From Nitrosomonas sp. HPC101 (lineage in GTDB: Bacteria; Pseudomonadota; Gammaproteobacteria; Burkholderiales; Nitrosomonadaceae), in assembly GCF_009833125.1 (NCBI RefSeq), contig NZ_QRCC01000002.1, positions 124,001 through 188,000 on the forward strand: 64,000 nucleotides of DNA, given 5' to 3'. Below are positions 7,799 through 16,818 of this stretch, in pieces. The notes below the pieces were generated by a model. That model did no database searches. It was given only the letters and a program-made list of their open reading frames with translations, and was not told the origin of the DNA. Every line of letters starts with the position of its first letter. Within the stretch, counting starts at the first letter, position 1. The position numbers and the translations under genes were made by a program.

Positions 7799-10297
7799 TC
7801 AGGAAGCCGCTTTATCGGTTTCCGGAACAGCGTTAATACGTTTGCTCTTTGCTTTTTTCTGTTCAAACTCGAATCCGATCTTACCTTCCGGCCCCACAAC
7901 CAGGTAGGCAGAAAAAGGCCGCCCTTTTTTGGAAATAAATCCTGCCAACAAATCGGTTCTGCCTGTCTGCAGCAGCTTGACCACCTGTTCCGGATCAATG
8001 GAGCGATTCAAAATGATTTTCCCGGTCCTGAAACTACAGGAAGGACTTGATCCTACTGCCTTCTCACAAACATAAAATAACTTGTGCTCATATACGGAAT
8101 GGCCACATTGAGGACACTTTCCAAGCGCTTGTTGCGCCGAAAAATCGACTTCCTCTTCCGCCTGAGTGGCCTCATTGCCAAAATCAAACTTCATTTCATG
8201 CTCATCCGTCAATCTGACAAGGGCATTGAATGCGCGTCCCATCTTGCTACGAAAGCCTGATAAGGGACCGATCTCGCGGTCAGAAATCAATGTTTCCATT
8301 TCATTCACCTCGAACTGCCGACCTGCCAAAATTTTCCACACGGCAAAATCACATTGCTGGCATTGGAATTTTTTGTAGGTTTCCTTGATTACGCCACCAC
8401 ATTTCGGACAAGGTACCTGGAGCGTTGCAAAATCTCCGCTGATAGTCTTGCCCCGATGATTTTTGGCTTGCTCGACAATATGATGGGTCATCGCGGCGAT
8501 CTTCTCCATGAAAACATCGCGCTTAAGCTGACCCTGCTCAATCTGGCGCAATTTGAATTCCCAGTCTCCAGTCAGCTCGGGTGAAATCAGCTCAGGAACC
8601 TTGATCCCCCGCAACAGCGTCACCAGCGAGAACGCCTTGGCGGTCGGCTGCAACTCTCTTCCCGAGCGCTCAACATAATTTTCATGAATCAGACCTTCTA
8701 TGATGGCAGCACGCGTGGCAGGTGTACCCAGCCCCTTGGCACTCATGGCCGCACGCAACTCCTCGTCCTCCACCAGTTTTCCAGCACCTTCCATCGCGGA
8801 CAACAACGTCGATTCGTTATATCGGGCAGGAGGGCGCGTCTGGCTGGCAATCACAGCAACCTCCTGAGCGAGAACTATCTCACCCGGTGTTACTGACACC
8901 AGTACCGATTCTTCTTCCTGTCCGCGGGTGGATTCCACCTTGCCATAAACAGCCTGCCAGCCAGCATGTACCAGAACCTTGCCTTCCGTTTTAAACAGCT
9001 CATCCGCTACCTTTGTAATGCGAGTCGTGATCAGAAATTCAGCCGCTGGATAAAAAATTGCCAGAAACCGCTTGGTGACCAGATCGTAAAGCTTTTCTTC
9101 TGCTTCATTGAGCTTTTTTGGAACAAGTGCAGTGGGTATGATTGCGAAATGATCTGAAACCTTCGCATTATTGAAAATCCGTTTATTCGGTTTTACCCAA
9201 CCGGATTTCAGAATCTGGCTGGCAAACTGACCGTAGCGAGATTCCTGCAGCACTTGCAGCGTATCCCTGACCGTTTCAGGATAATCTTCAGGAAGCGCAC
9301 GCGAATCAGTACGAGGATAAGTCAGTACCTTATGCTTTTCATATAAGGCCTGAGCAAGCCCTAGTGTCGTTTTGGCAGAAAAACCAAAACGGCTGTTAGC
9401 ATCCCGTTGCAGACTGGTCAGATCGTAGAGTAAAGGACAGTTTTCTCTGGCCGGCTTGCTTTCTTCAGAAACAATCCCGGTTTGCCCGTGACATTTAGCC
9501 CGAATCGCTTCAGCCTTGGCATGATCCCAAATCCGATCTGCTCTGGATTCAGATTCATCTTTACGCTTGCTAAAGTGCTCATCAAACCACTTCCCCTTAT
9601 AGAGGCCGTTTTCTGCCTGGAAAACGGCATGAACCTCCCAATAATCCCTGGCTACAAATTTCTTGATCGCCTCTTCCCGCTCGACCAGTATAGCAAGTGT
9701 AGGTGTCTGCACACGCCCGACTGTTGTTTTATGAAATCCACCCTCCTGTGAATTGAATGCGGTCATGACACGCGTGCCATTAATACCCACCAGCCAGTCC
9801 GCTTCAGAACGGCTGACGGCCGCATCTGCCAGAGGCTGTATCTCGCTATCTTCCAGCAGGTTTGTGAAAGCTTCCCGTATGGCTACTGGCGTCATAGATT
9901 GCAGCCATAAACGCTTAATCGGTTTTTTGCTGCCGGTATGACGCACGATATAACGAAAAATCAATTCACCTTCACGCCCCGCATCACATGCATTGATCAA
10001 TGTATCAACGTCCTTACGCTTGATCAGCCTGCTGAGCAGCTTGAGTCGATCCGTAGTTTTTTCGATCGGAGCAAGATCAAAGCGCGGAGGGATAACGGGC
10101 AAATGATCAAAACTCCATTTTCCCCGCTTAACTTCATATTCCTCGGGAACAATCAGTTCCAGTAAATGCCCGATTGCAGAAGAGAGGACGTATTCATCAT
10201 TCTCGAAATAGTCACCCTGCTTGGTAAATCCACCCAGGACACGCGCTATATCATTAGCAACAGAAGGTTTCTCGGCGATGATTAATTTTTTACTCAT
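7799..10297 (-). CDS. topB: DNA topoisomerase III
   Basis: A type IA topoisomerase of 832 residues that relaxes negative supercoils and decatenates DNA. The TOPRIM domain starts IIAEKPSVANDIA and includes DAGREGELIFRYI (the DxD-type acidic cluster). The catalytic tyrosine lies in LTYPRTDSRAL. The C-terminus carries two zinc-ribbon-like cysteine clusters, CPKCGG with CQQC and CPQCGH with two later cysteines. The ORF runs 20 codons further upstream to 10357, but the ATG at 10297 gives MSKKLIIAEKP, the expected N-terminus. smg lies upstream on the same strand. Confidence 0.95.
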   Translation of the reverse strand: MSKKLIIAEKPSVANDIARVLGGFTKQGDYFENDEYVLSSAIGHLLELIVPEEYEVKRGKWSFDHLPVIPPRFDLAPIEKTTDRLKLLSRLIKRKDVDTLINACDAGREGELIFRYIVRHTGSKKPIKRLWLQSMTPVAIREAFTNLLEDSEIQPLADAAVSRSEADWLVGINGTRVMTAFNSQEGGFHKTTVGRVQTPTLAILVEREEAIKKFVARDYWEVHAVFQAENGLYKGKWFDEHFSKRKDESESRADRIWDHAKAEAIRAKCHGQTGIVSEESKPARENCPLLYDLTSLQRDANSRFGFSAKTTLGLAQALYEKHKVLTYPRTDSRALPEDYPETVRDTLQVLQESRYGQFASQILKSGWVKPNKRIFNNAKVSDHFAIIPTALVPKKLNEAEEKLYDLVTKRFLAIFYPAAEFLITTRITKVADELFKTEGKVLVHAGWQAVYGKVESTRGQEEESVLVSVTPGEIVLAQEVAVIASQTRPPARYNESTLLSAMEGAGKLVEDEELRAAMSAKGLGTPATRAAIIEGLIHENYVERSGRELQPTAKAFSLVTLLRGIKVPELISPELTGDWEFKLRQIEQGQLKRDVFMEKIAAMTHHIVEQAKNHRGKTISGDFATLQVPCPKCGGVIKETYKKFQCQQCDFAVWKILAGRQFEVNEMETLISDREIGPLSGFRSKMGRAFNALVRLTDEHEMKFDFGNEATQAEEEVDFSAQQALGKCPQCGHSVYEHKLFYVCEKAVGSSPSCSFRTGKIILNRSIDPEQVVKLLQTGRTDLLAGFISKKGRPFSAYLVVGPEGKIGFEFEQKKAKSKRINAVPETDKAAS

Positions 10298-10423
10298 AAA
10301 GTACTTATAAACCGCTACAGGCACAGAAAACAACTGACACACGGGCTCGTCAGTCAATCAGATCATCCGGTTTCCTGGCTGCCAATCATGAGTGGACTTG
10401 GTGGAAAGCGCACCTGTAAAACA

Positions 10424-10882
10424 TCAGTGTCGCTGATGGGAGTCACTGACTACAAATAATTTTTCAATGGTATGACTGTCTGTCGGCTGATCCTGAATCC
10501 AGAGATCGAACAGCACGACCAGCTTTATCTTTTCCACGCTGGAAGTATCACCATTCATACGGATTACACGATCAATCAGCAATTCGCGTTGCAGAGGATT
10601 AATGACACCGGCTTGCTCAAGAAAAAAAATGAATCCGCGCCCTTCCGTATCAATAATCTCCATTTCTTCTGTTGTGAAATGACGCATTGAATTACTTTCA
10701 GCCAACCCAGTCAGATAACCCTCCGTATCACGATGAGAAAATTCGGATAACCAGTCAAGTGCCAGTGTAATCTCCTCATCATCAAAACCAGCCATAGTCA
10801 ATTTTCGGGTCAGTACCGCAGAATCCGGACAGCTTCCGGTATCGAAATAATTTTCAAACAGATAAACAAGAATATCGAACAT
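10424..10882 (-). CDS. smg: Smg family protein (DUF494)
   Basis: The 152-residue product starts MFDILVYLFENYFD, the Smg signature, and has TRKLTMAGFDDEEI and LDWL as in the family. Its molecular function is not established; it is regularly found beside dprA and topoisomerase genes in Proteobacteria, as here. The frame is open to 10969, but the family N-terminus supports the ATG at 10882. Confidence 0.9.
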   Translation of the reverse strand: MFDILVYLFENYFDTGSCPDSAVLTRKLTMAGFDDEEITLALDWLSEFSHRDTEGYLTGLAESNSMRHFTTEEMEIIDTEGRGFIFFLEQAGVINPLQRELLIDRVIRMNGDTSSVEKIKLVVLFDLWIQDQPTDSHTIEKLFVVSDSHQRH

Positions 10883-10962
10883 AGTCGCCCTGCACTCCCA
10901 CATTAGAACTACTATAAAACACTTAAACAGGGTAACAAACTCCACCGGACACCCCCGGTGAA

Positions 10963-12084
10963 TCAACAAATACGCTGGTATTTCCCACCAGGCAAACTGC
11001 CAACTCTGCCCTCTAGTTCCAAGGTCAATAGCATGGCGGATACCACCTCAACCGTCAAGCCGCTGCGTGTACAAAGCGCATCAATGTCGATTGAATCATA
11101 GTCAAAATACATCAGCAGTCCGGTATCATCAACGCAGCCATCACTCGCACCTGCCGATCCGCCCGTTCCATTACGATCAGCTGGAACAGACTGGATCAGT
11201 TGTATGGATTGATGATTCAACTCATCCAGAATGTCCTGAATACTCTCAACCAGTTTTGCTCCTTGCTTAATCAGTGCATGGCAGCCTTTTGACAAGGGGG
11301 AATGAATGGAACCAGGTATTGCCATCACGTCGCGCCCCTGTTCCAGCGCCAGCCTGGCGGTAATGAGTGATCCACTGTACAGCGTGGCTTCCACAACCAG
11401 ACATGCATGGCACATCCCACTGATGATACGGTTTCTGCGTGGAAAATTCTTGCTCATGGCTGGCACCCCCAGGTGAAACTCCGAAATCAGAGCCCCCTCA
11501 TCTGCCAGTTTATGAGCCAGTTCACGATTCCTGGAAGGATAGACAAGATCAAGCCCGGTGCCAATCACTGCCATGCTGGAAGATGCGCCGCGCAGTCCGC
11601 CTTGATGAGCAGCGGTATCAATACCCTGCGCCAGACCACTGATGACGCAAAATCCTGCGTTACTGGCAGCCTCGGCAAAAGCATCTGCATTTGCAAGCCC
11701 CTGCGGTGTCGCATTGCGGCTGCCAACAATTGCCAGTGCCGGTCGTGTCAGAAATTCTCTCTGACCTTTGAAATAAAGGATTGGAGGAGGATCCGGAATA
11801 TTAAGCAGCAGATCCGGATAATCCGAATCTGCCAGTGTAATCAGAGAATTCAGTGGATCTTTCAGCCATTCAATGGTCCGGGCGAATTTATCTTCATTCA
11901 CCTTGCGCAAAAAAATGCTGGCAGCAAGCGGCTTCTTAACAACGCCTTCCAGCGCATGCTGACTGGCAGCAAGCACCTCGGCCGGATCACCAAAAGCAAC
12001 TAACAGCCGGCGCAAATTTCCACCCCCTACACCTTCTGTCAGACCAAGGCGCAGCCAAGATTCGATATCCTGGTCAATCTGCAT
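10963..12084 (-). CDS. dprA: DNA-processing protein DprA
   Basis: The 373-residue protein binds incoming single-stranded DNA and loads RecA during natural transformation. The Rossmann-like core shows VGSRNATPQG, the SGLAQGIDTAAH motif, and later IPGSIHSPLSKG. A C-terminal winged-helix-like region (about 310-373) ends the protein. I chose the ATG at 12084; a GTG four codons earlier (12096) is also possible. It is followed by smg, a conserved order. Confidence 0.95.
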   Translation of the reverse strand: MQIDQDIESWLRLGLTEGVGGGNLRRLLVAFGDPAEVLAASQHALEGVVKKPLAASIFLRKVNEDKFARTIEWLKDPLNSLITLADSDYPDLLLNIPDPPPILYFKGQREFLTRPALAIVGSRNATPQGLANADAFAEAASNAGFCVISGLAQGIDTAAHQGGLRGASSSMAVIGTGLDLVYPSRNRELAHKLADEGALISEFHLGVPAMSKNFPRRNRIISGMCHACLVVEATLYSGSLITARLALEQGRDVMAIPGSIHSPLSKGCHALIKQGAKLVESIQDILDELNHQSIQLIQSVPADRNGTGGSAGASDGCVDDTGLLMYFDYDSIDIDALCTRSGLTVEVVSAMLLTLELEGRVGSLPGGKYQRIC

Positions 12085-12187
12085 AGAATAAAGCACTCAC
12101 CCCGAAACACCTTTAAACAAGCCCAAGGTTATATTTTAAGCAGCAAAAATCAACACGAGGCGAGTATAGTAACTTTACATCACCTTG

Positions 12188-13216
12188 TCAGGGCGTTTTC
12201 ACGGCATCCGTTACTTTGATCGCCTGAGTACTCTGCATGATCAGCGCATAGGAAACCGTATCAAACACACGAAAAACCAACGCCAGACCAACCCGTTCAT
12301 CAGGCAGACTCTCCTGTTTTCCTTCATACGAGCGGGTATCATTCTCATGAAAAACAGCGAGCACATGTCCCGGCTCAATACCATTGTTATGTCCCAGATT
12401 CAGCGTGACAATCATATTTTCACCAATTGCACTCACCCCACCGTAAACTGAAATAATTCGGCCAGTTACAGGAAAATCAGGCGCATGCGGTAGATAGTTA
12501 TCTACTTTTGCAGCCAAAAATGGAAGCAGGCGATCTCCTTTCAGAATTTCCTGTATCGAACGGGAAATCTTCGCGGTACTGATCGCCGCAAAATCAGTGA
12601 TTTCAACAGTCCCCAGATAAATGGCCTCATAACCCAGGATCCGATTATCGTGATCAGGATCAGTCAGCACCTTACCGTTACGAAACACCTGCCAGATCAC
12701 CCCCTGATCAACAGGCAAATCACGTATATAAATTTTGTCACCCGTACTCAGAATCACTCGACCATCACTGGCTCCGAGAATAACCGGAGCTCTATCCAGC
12801 TCGCCCTTTTCAATTACCAGCGGCTGACTCAGAAAAGGCTCGATTTTCTCGGCTGGAATACTGGGAATGGCCCGCATCGCCGATTTCTCGACACGAATCC
12901 GGGGAGAAAGCCTGACAGTGCCCTTTTCATTCGCCATTCTCAAGCGTTTGCCGTATTGGGTATGCTCCACGAGAATAATATCTCCCGGATAAATCCGATG
13001 CGGATTCCTGATCTGCTCACGGTTCATCTGCCAGATTTCAGGCCAACACCACGGCTCCCTCAAAAACCGGGAGGCAATCCCCCAGAGCGTATCACCGGGA
13101 ACAACCTGATAACGCTCAGGCGCATCCTCTCGCAATCTGCTCTCATCTGCCGCGGAAGACAACCCGGAAAACAGACTGATAAACAAAATCACAGATATAA
13201 TTGTCCAAATAGACAT
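12188..13216 (-). CDS. LysM peptidoglycan-binding domain protein
   Basis: The 342-residue exported protein has a signal peptide (about 1-22, cleavage after SSA) followed at once by a LysM domain, YQVVPGDTLWGIASRF to YPGDIILVE (about 36-84). The remaining 250 residues are mainly beta-rich and unassigned. LysM binds GlcNAc in peptidoglycan, so the protein is probably periplasmic. A LysM gene directly upstream of dprA is a standard betaproteobacterial arrangement. It is divergent from def with 178 bases between them, which must hold both promoters. Confidence 0.88.
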   Translation of the reverse strand: MSIWTIISVILFISLFSGLSSAADESRLREDAPERYQVVPGDTLWGIASRFLREPWCWPEIWQMNREQIRNPHRIYPGDIILVEHTQYGKRLRMANEKGTVRLSPRIRVEKSAMRAIPSIPAEKIEPFLSQPLVIEKGELDRAPVILGASDGRVILSTGDKIYIRDLPVDQGVIWQVFRNGKVLTDPDHDNRILGYEAIYLGTVEITDFAAISTAKISRSIQEILKGDRLLPFLAAKVDNYLPHAPDFPVTGRIISVYGGVSAIGENMIVTLNLGHNNGIEPGHVLAVFHENDTRSYEGKQESLPDERVGLALVFRVFDTVSYALIMQSTQAIKVTDAVKTP

Positions 13217-13394
13217 AGAGGTTCTTCATCTCCATCAAGGCACCCGGAAAAGCAAAGTCACTTGACTTGTTCGTTCCGGACAGGACATAGAGCTGCCAGA
13301 CCAGGCAGAGCACCGGGTGAATCATAAAATCGGCCGCTGCACAATGATAGAGCCTTCCCCCAAAATTCCAGTATTTGAACTATGCAAATTTGTT

Positions 13395-13901
13395 ATGGCA
13401 ATTCTGAACATACTTCGATATCCCGATGAACGGCTGCACAAGATAGCAGCGGCCGTGCCATCGGTCACTCAGGAAATATGCACGCTGATCAACGACATGG
13501 CCGAAACCATGTATGATGCTGCAGGTGTCGGCCTGGCTGCCACCCAGGTAGACGTTCACAAGCGGATTATTGTTATTGATACCTCTGAAACCCGTGATGA
13601 ACTGCTGGTTTTAATCAACCCGGAAATCATTGCCAGCACAGGCCAATCGGAAATACAGGAAGGGTGTCTCTCCGTACCTGGTATTTTCGACAAGGTTTCC
13701 CGCGCTGAGCAGGTCACCGTCCGGGCAACCGGTATTGATGCAAAATCATTTGAAATGACTGCAACCGGGTTGCTGGCAATTTGTATTCAGCATGAAATGG
13801 ATCACCTTATCGGCAAGGTATTTGTCGAATATCTGTCACCCTTCAAGCAATCCCGCATTCTGAGCAAGCTAAAAAAACAGGCGCGCAAACAGATTGCCTA
13901 A
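13395..13901 (+). CDS. def: Peptide deformylase
   Basis: The 168-residue metalloenzyme removes the formyl group from nascent proteins. All three motifs are present: GVGLAATQ (44-51), EGCLSVPG (near 88) and QHEMDH (near 132), whose Cys and two His bind Fe2+ or Zn2+. The frame is open from 13317, but the ATG at 13395 gives [14 protein letters not shown], the family start. It leads the def-fmt-rsmB-DUF4390-ntrYX run. Confidence 0.97.
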   Translation: MAILNILRYPDERLHKIAAAVPSVTQEICTLINDMAETMYDAAGVGLAATQVDVHKRIIVIDTSETRDELLVLINPEIIASTGQSEIQEGCLSVPGIFDKVSRAEQVTVRATGIDAKSFEMTATGLLAICIQHEMDHLIGKVFVEYLSPFKQSRILSKLKKQARKQIA

Positions 13902-13961
13902 CCAGATCCAGCCAGTGTTCATATTCCGATAACTACATTTATCCAGCGAGCACGGTCACGC

Positions 13962-14927
13962 ATGAAAATAATTTTTGCAGGCACTCCGGTTTTTGCAGCA
14001 AAAGCCTTGGAAGCATTACAAAAAACAGGATTTGATATCATCCTGGCGCTGACCCAGCCAGATCGACCAGCCGGGCGCGGTATGCGGCTGCAGGCCAGCC
14101 CGGTCAAAATACTGGCGCAGCAATACGATATTCCTCTGTTACAGCCGGAAACGTTAAAGTCGCCGGATACACAGGCACAACTCGAAACATTCAAACCTGA
14201 TGTGATGGTCGTGGCCGCCTATGGACTGCTGCTACCAGAAGCGGTATTGCGCATCCCGCATCATGGCTGCATCAATATCCACGCCTCTCTCCTGCCGCGC
14301 TGGCGTGGCGCCGCTCCCATTCAGCGCGCCCTTCTGGAAGGCGATGCAGAAACCGGTGTCTCCATCATGCAAATGGATGAAGGGCTGGATACCGGAGCGG
14401 TTCTGCTGCAACGTGCGTTTTCCATTGGACCGCACGACACTACAGCCAGCCTCCATGACAAACTGGCTGATCTGGGTAGCAAATGTATTGTTGAAGCCCT
14501 GACGTTACTGGATCAGGGTAAGCTGACCTCCACACCACAAAACAATGCGCATGCCTGTTATGCGGTAAAAATCAGAAAAATCGAGGCTGAAATCGACTGG
14601 ACACACGATGCAGCTCATATTGACCGGATGATCCGGACATTCAACCCGCATCCCGGTGCATTCACCCATCTGCATGGCACCATGTTCAAGCTATGGCAGG
14701 CCGATATTGTCACTCGCAGCAACGCTCATCAGGCCGGTGAAATTATGGCCGCTGACCACAACGGGATCGTTGTGGCATGTGGACGCGACGCGTTATCCAT
14801 CAACATTCTGCAAAAAGCAGGCGGCAGAAAACTGGCTGCTGCACCGTTCCTTGCCGGACACCCGTTGCAACCTGGAGAATGTTTCCAGAAAGCCGCACAG
14901 GATCACCAGGATATCTCAAATGATTGA
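13962..14927 (+). CDS. fmt: Methionyl-tRNA formyltransferase
   Basis: The 321-residue enzyme formylates initiator Met-tRNA using 10-formyl-tetrahydrofolate. It shows an N-terminal FAGTPVFA, the folate-binding HASLLPRWRGAAPI near residue 107, and a C-terminal OB-like domain. It lies 60 bases after def, its functional partner. Its stop overlaps the start of rsmB by 8 bases, which suggests translational coupling. Confidence 0.97.
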   Translation: MKIIFAGTPVFAAKALEALQKTGFDIILALTQPDRPAGRGMRLQASPVKILAQQYDIPLLQPETLKSPDTQAQLETFKPDVMVVAAYGLLLPEAVLRIPHHGCINIHASLLPRWRGAAPIQRALLEGDAETGVSIMQMDEGLDTGAVLLQRAFSIGPHDTTASLHDKLADLGSKCIVEALTLLDQGKLTSTPQNNAHACYAVKIRKIEAEIDWTHDAAHIDRMIRTFNPHPGAFTHLHGTMFKLWQADIVTRSNAHQAGEIMAADHNGIVVACGRDALSINILQKAGGRKLAAAPFLAGHPLQPGECFQKAAQDHQDISND

Positions 14928-16200
14928 GGTTCAATTACTCGCTGTACAGGCAATCGGAGAAACCTTTGCTGGTGCCAATCTGAACGAAATATTGCGTCAT
15001 ATCTGGCAAGCCAATACCCGGCTTACACTTCAGCAACGCGGTGCCATTCAGGACATTGCCTATGGCACGCTCCGTCATTACGGGCAGATCGATGCCATCC
15101 TCCACCAATTATTGAATAAACCGGTACAGCTTAAACCGCTTCATTACCTGCTGGCGATCGCACTCTATCAACTTTGTTTCAGTAAAACCCCGGTATACGC
15201 CATCGTCGATCACGCCGTGTCATCCTCCCGCAAAATCACACGCAATCCCGGTGCAGCGGGACTGATCAACGCTGTATTGCGTAATTTCATGCGCCAGCGC
15301 ACTTCGCTCCTTGATCAAATCAAGACCAACGAAGTCGCCCGCTATTCCTATCCACAATGGTGGATTGATAAATTGCATCAACAATACCCCCGGAACTACG
15401 AAGCCATTCTGCTCGCGGGAAATGAACACCCTACCATGATGTTGCGCATCAACACGTTATATACTTCGGTCGGACACTACCAAGCACTGCTGGCTGCCCA
15501 GGGCATCGACTCCGAATGGTTATGGGGCAACGCCTTGCGACTGGCCAGGCCGGTTGCCGTGGAGAAACTCCCCGGATTTTCTGAAGGGCTGGCTACTGTG
15601 CAGGATGCCGGTGCACAACTGGCTGCCCCTCTGCTGGATGCCGGAGCGGGAATGCGTGTGCTGGATGCCTGCGCAGCACCTGGCGGAAAAAGCACCCATC
15701 TTGCAGAACTGGTCAAAGACATCGAACTGACAGTACTGGATAAACATGAGGCGCGGCTGGTCAGACTGACAGAAAATTTCTCCCGACTGAAAATAACCGA
15801 TTATCAACTGCTTTGTGGTGATGCGATGCATCCGTCACAATGGTGGGATGGCCAGTTATATGATCGAATCCTGGCGGATGTGCCCTGCTCCGCCTCAGGT
15901 GTAGTCAGCCGCCATCCGGACATTAAATGGCTCAGAAAACCCAGTGACACGGATAACTTTGCGCAGACACAAACAACTATATTGAATGCACTATGGCCAT
16001 TACTGCAGCAGGGAGGAAAACTGCTTTACGCCACCTGCTCCGTGTTCAATGAAGAAAATAACCTGGTCGCTGAAAAATTCCTGTCTACCCATCAAGATGC
16101 CAGCAGATTACCCTGTTTCCACGCAACCACTGACAACGGTCAGCTACTGCCAGGGGCGCGCCACGATGGTTTCTTTTATGCCTTGTTCCGAAAAAACTGA
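14920..16200 (+). CDS. rsmB: 16S rRNA (cytosine-967-C5)-methyltransferase RsmB
   Basis: The 426-residue protein has an N-terminal NusB-like RNA-binding domain (about 1-140) and a C-terminal SAM methyltransferase domain. The SAM motif is DACAAPGGKSTHL. The two family cysteines lie in DVPCSASGV and ATCSVFNEEN. The open frame reaches back to 14656 inside fmt, but the ATG at 14920, overlapping the fmt stop by 8 bases, matches the family N-terminus. Confidence 0.96.
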   Translation: MIEVQLLAVQAIGETFAGANLNEILRHIWQANTRLTLQQRGAIQDIAYGTLRHYGQIDAILHQLLNKPVQLKPLHYLLAIALYQLCFSKTPVYAIVDHAVSSSRKITRNPGAAGLINAVLRNFMRQRTSLLDQIKTNEVARYSYPQWWIDKLHQQYPRNYEAILLAGNEHPTMMLRINTLYTSVGHYQALLAAQGIDSEWLWGNALRLARPVAVEKLPGFSEGLATVQDAGAQLAAPLLDAGAGMRVLDACAAPGGKSTHLAELVKDIELTVLDKHEARLVRLTENFSRLKITDYQLLCGDAMHPSQWWDGQLYDRILADVPCSASGVVSRHPDIKWLRKPSDTDNFAQTQTTILNALWPLLQQGGKLLYATCSVFNEENNLVAEKFLSTHQDASRLPCFHATTDNGQLLPGARHDGFFYALFRKN

Positions 16201-16201
16201 C

Positions 16202-16810
16202 ATGCACGCTGCCATCAGGAATGCTCTGCTCAACATCATGTTTATACTGCTGACGGCCCTGTTTTCATCAACCACGCTTGCTGCCAAGGGACATATAGAA
16301 ATTGAATCCTTCCATCTGATCAAATCAGACGAAAACCTTTATATCAATGTCCAGGCTGACATTGATCTAAGCACAACAATGAAGCAAGCCCTGGAAAAAG
16401 GGGTTGATCTTTATTTTGTCACCCGACTTCTGATCATGAAACCGCGCTGGTACTGGCTGGATAAAGAAGTTGCTCGCAGCAAAGAAAGAATCGGGCTCAG
16501 TTATCAGGCGTTGACCCGGCAATACCGTCTGCTTCAGCGTGGCCAGTCACAAAGCTTTCCGACGCTAAAGGATGCACTACAGGCTTTAGGGCACCAGCCA
16601 GATCTTTTGATCAAAGAACATACGCCGCTCCTCTCCGATACCTCTTACACCGCAATTCTGCAAATATGGCTGGATGTTTCACGGCTATCCAAGCCATTTC
16701 AACTGGAATGGCTCGATACCCAGGACTGGAATCTCAGCTCCGAAAAGAAAATCTGGCAGGTCACATTTCCACTTGCTCCCACAACTGACAACGAATCTGA
16801 TTATCGCTAG
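16202..16810 (+). CDS. DUF4390 domain protein
   Basis: The 202-residue exported protein has a signal peptide (about 1-27, ending TLAAKG) and a DUF4390-like body that includes LYFVTRLLIMKPRWYW. It sits directly between rsmB and ntrY, its conserved position in Betaproteobacteria. Function is unknown. The start ATG follows the rsmB stop after one base. A longer frame overlapping rsmB is not supported. Confidence 0.85.
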   Translation: MHAAIRNALLNIMFILLTALFSSTTLAAKGHIEIESFHLIKSDENLYINVQADIDLSTTMKQALEKGVDLYFVTRLLIMKPRWYWLDKEVARSKERIGLSYQALTRQYRLLQRGQSQSFPTLKDALQALGHQPDLLIKEHTPLLSDTSYTAILQIWLDVSRLSKPFQLEWLDTQDWNLSSEKKIWQVTFPLAPTTDNESDYR

Positions 16811-16818
16811 GCCCGTTT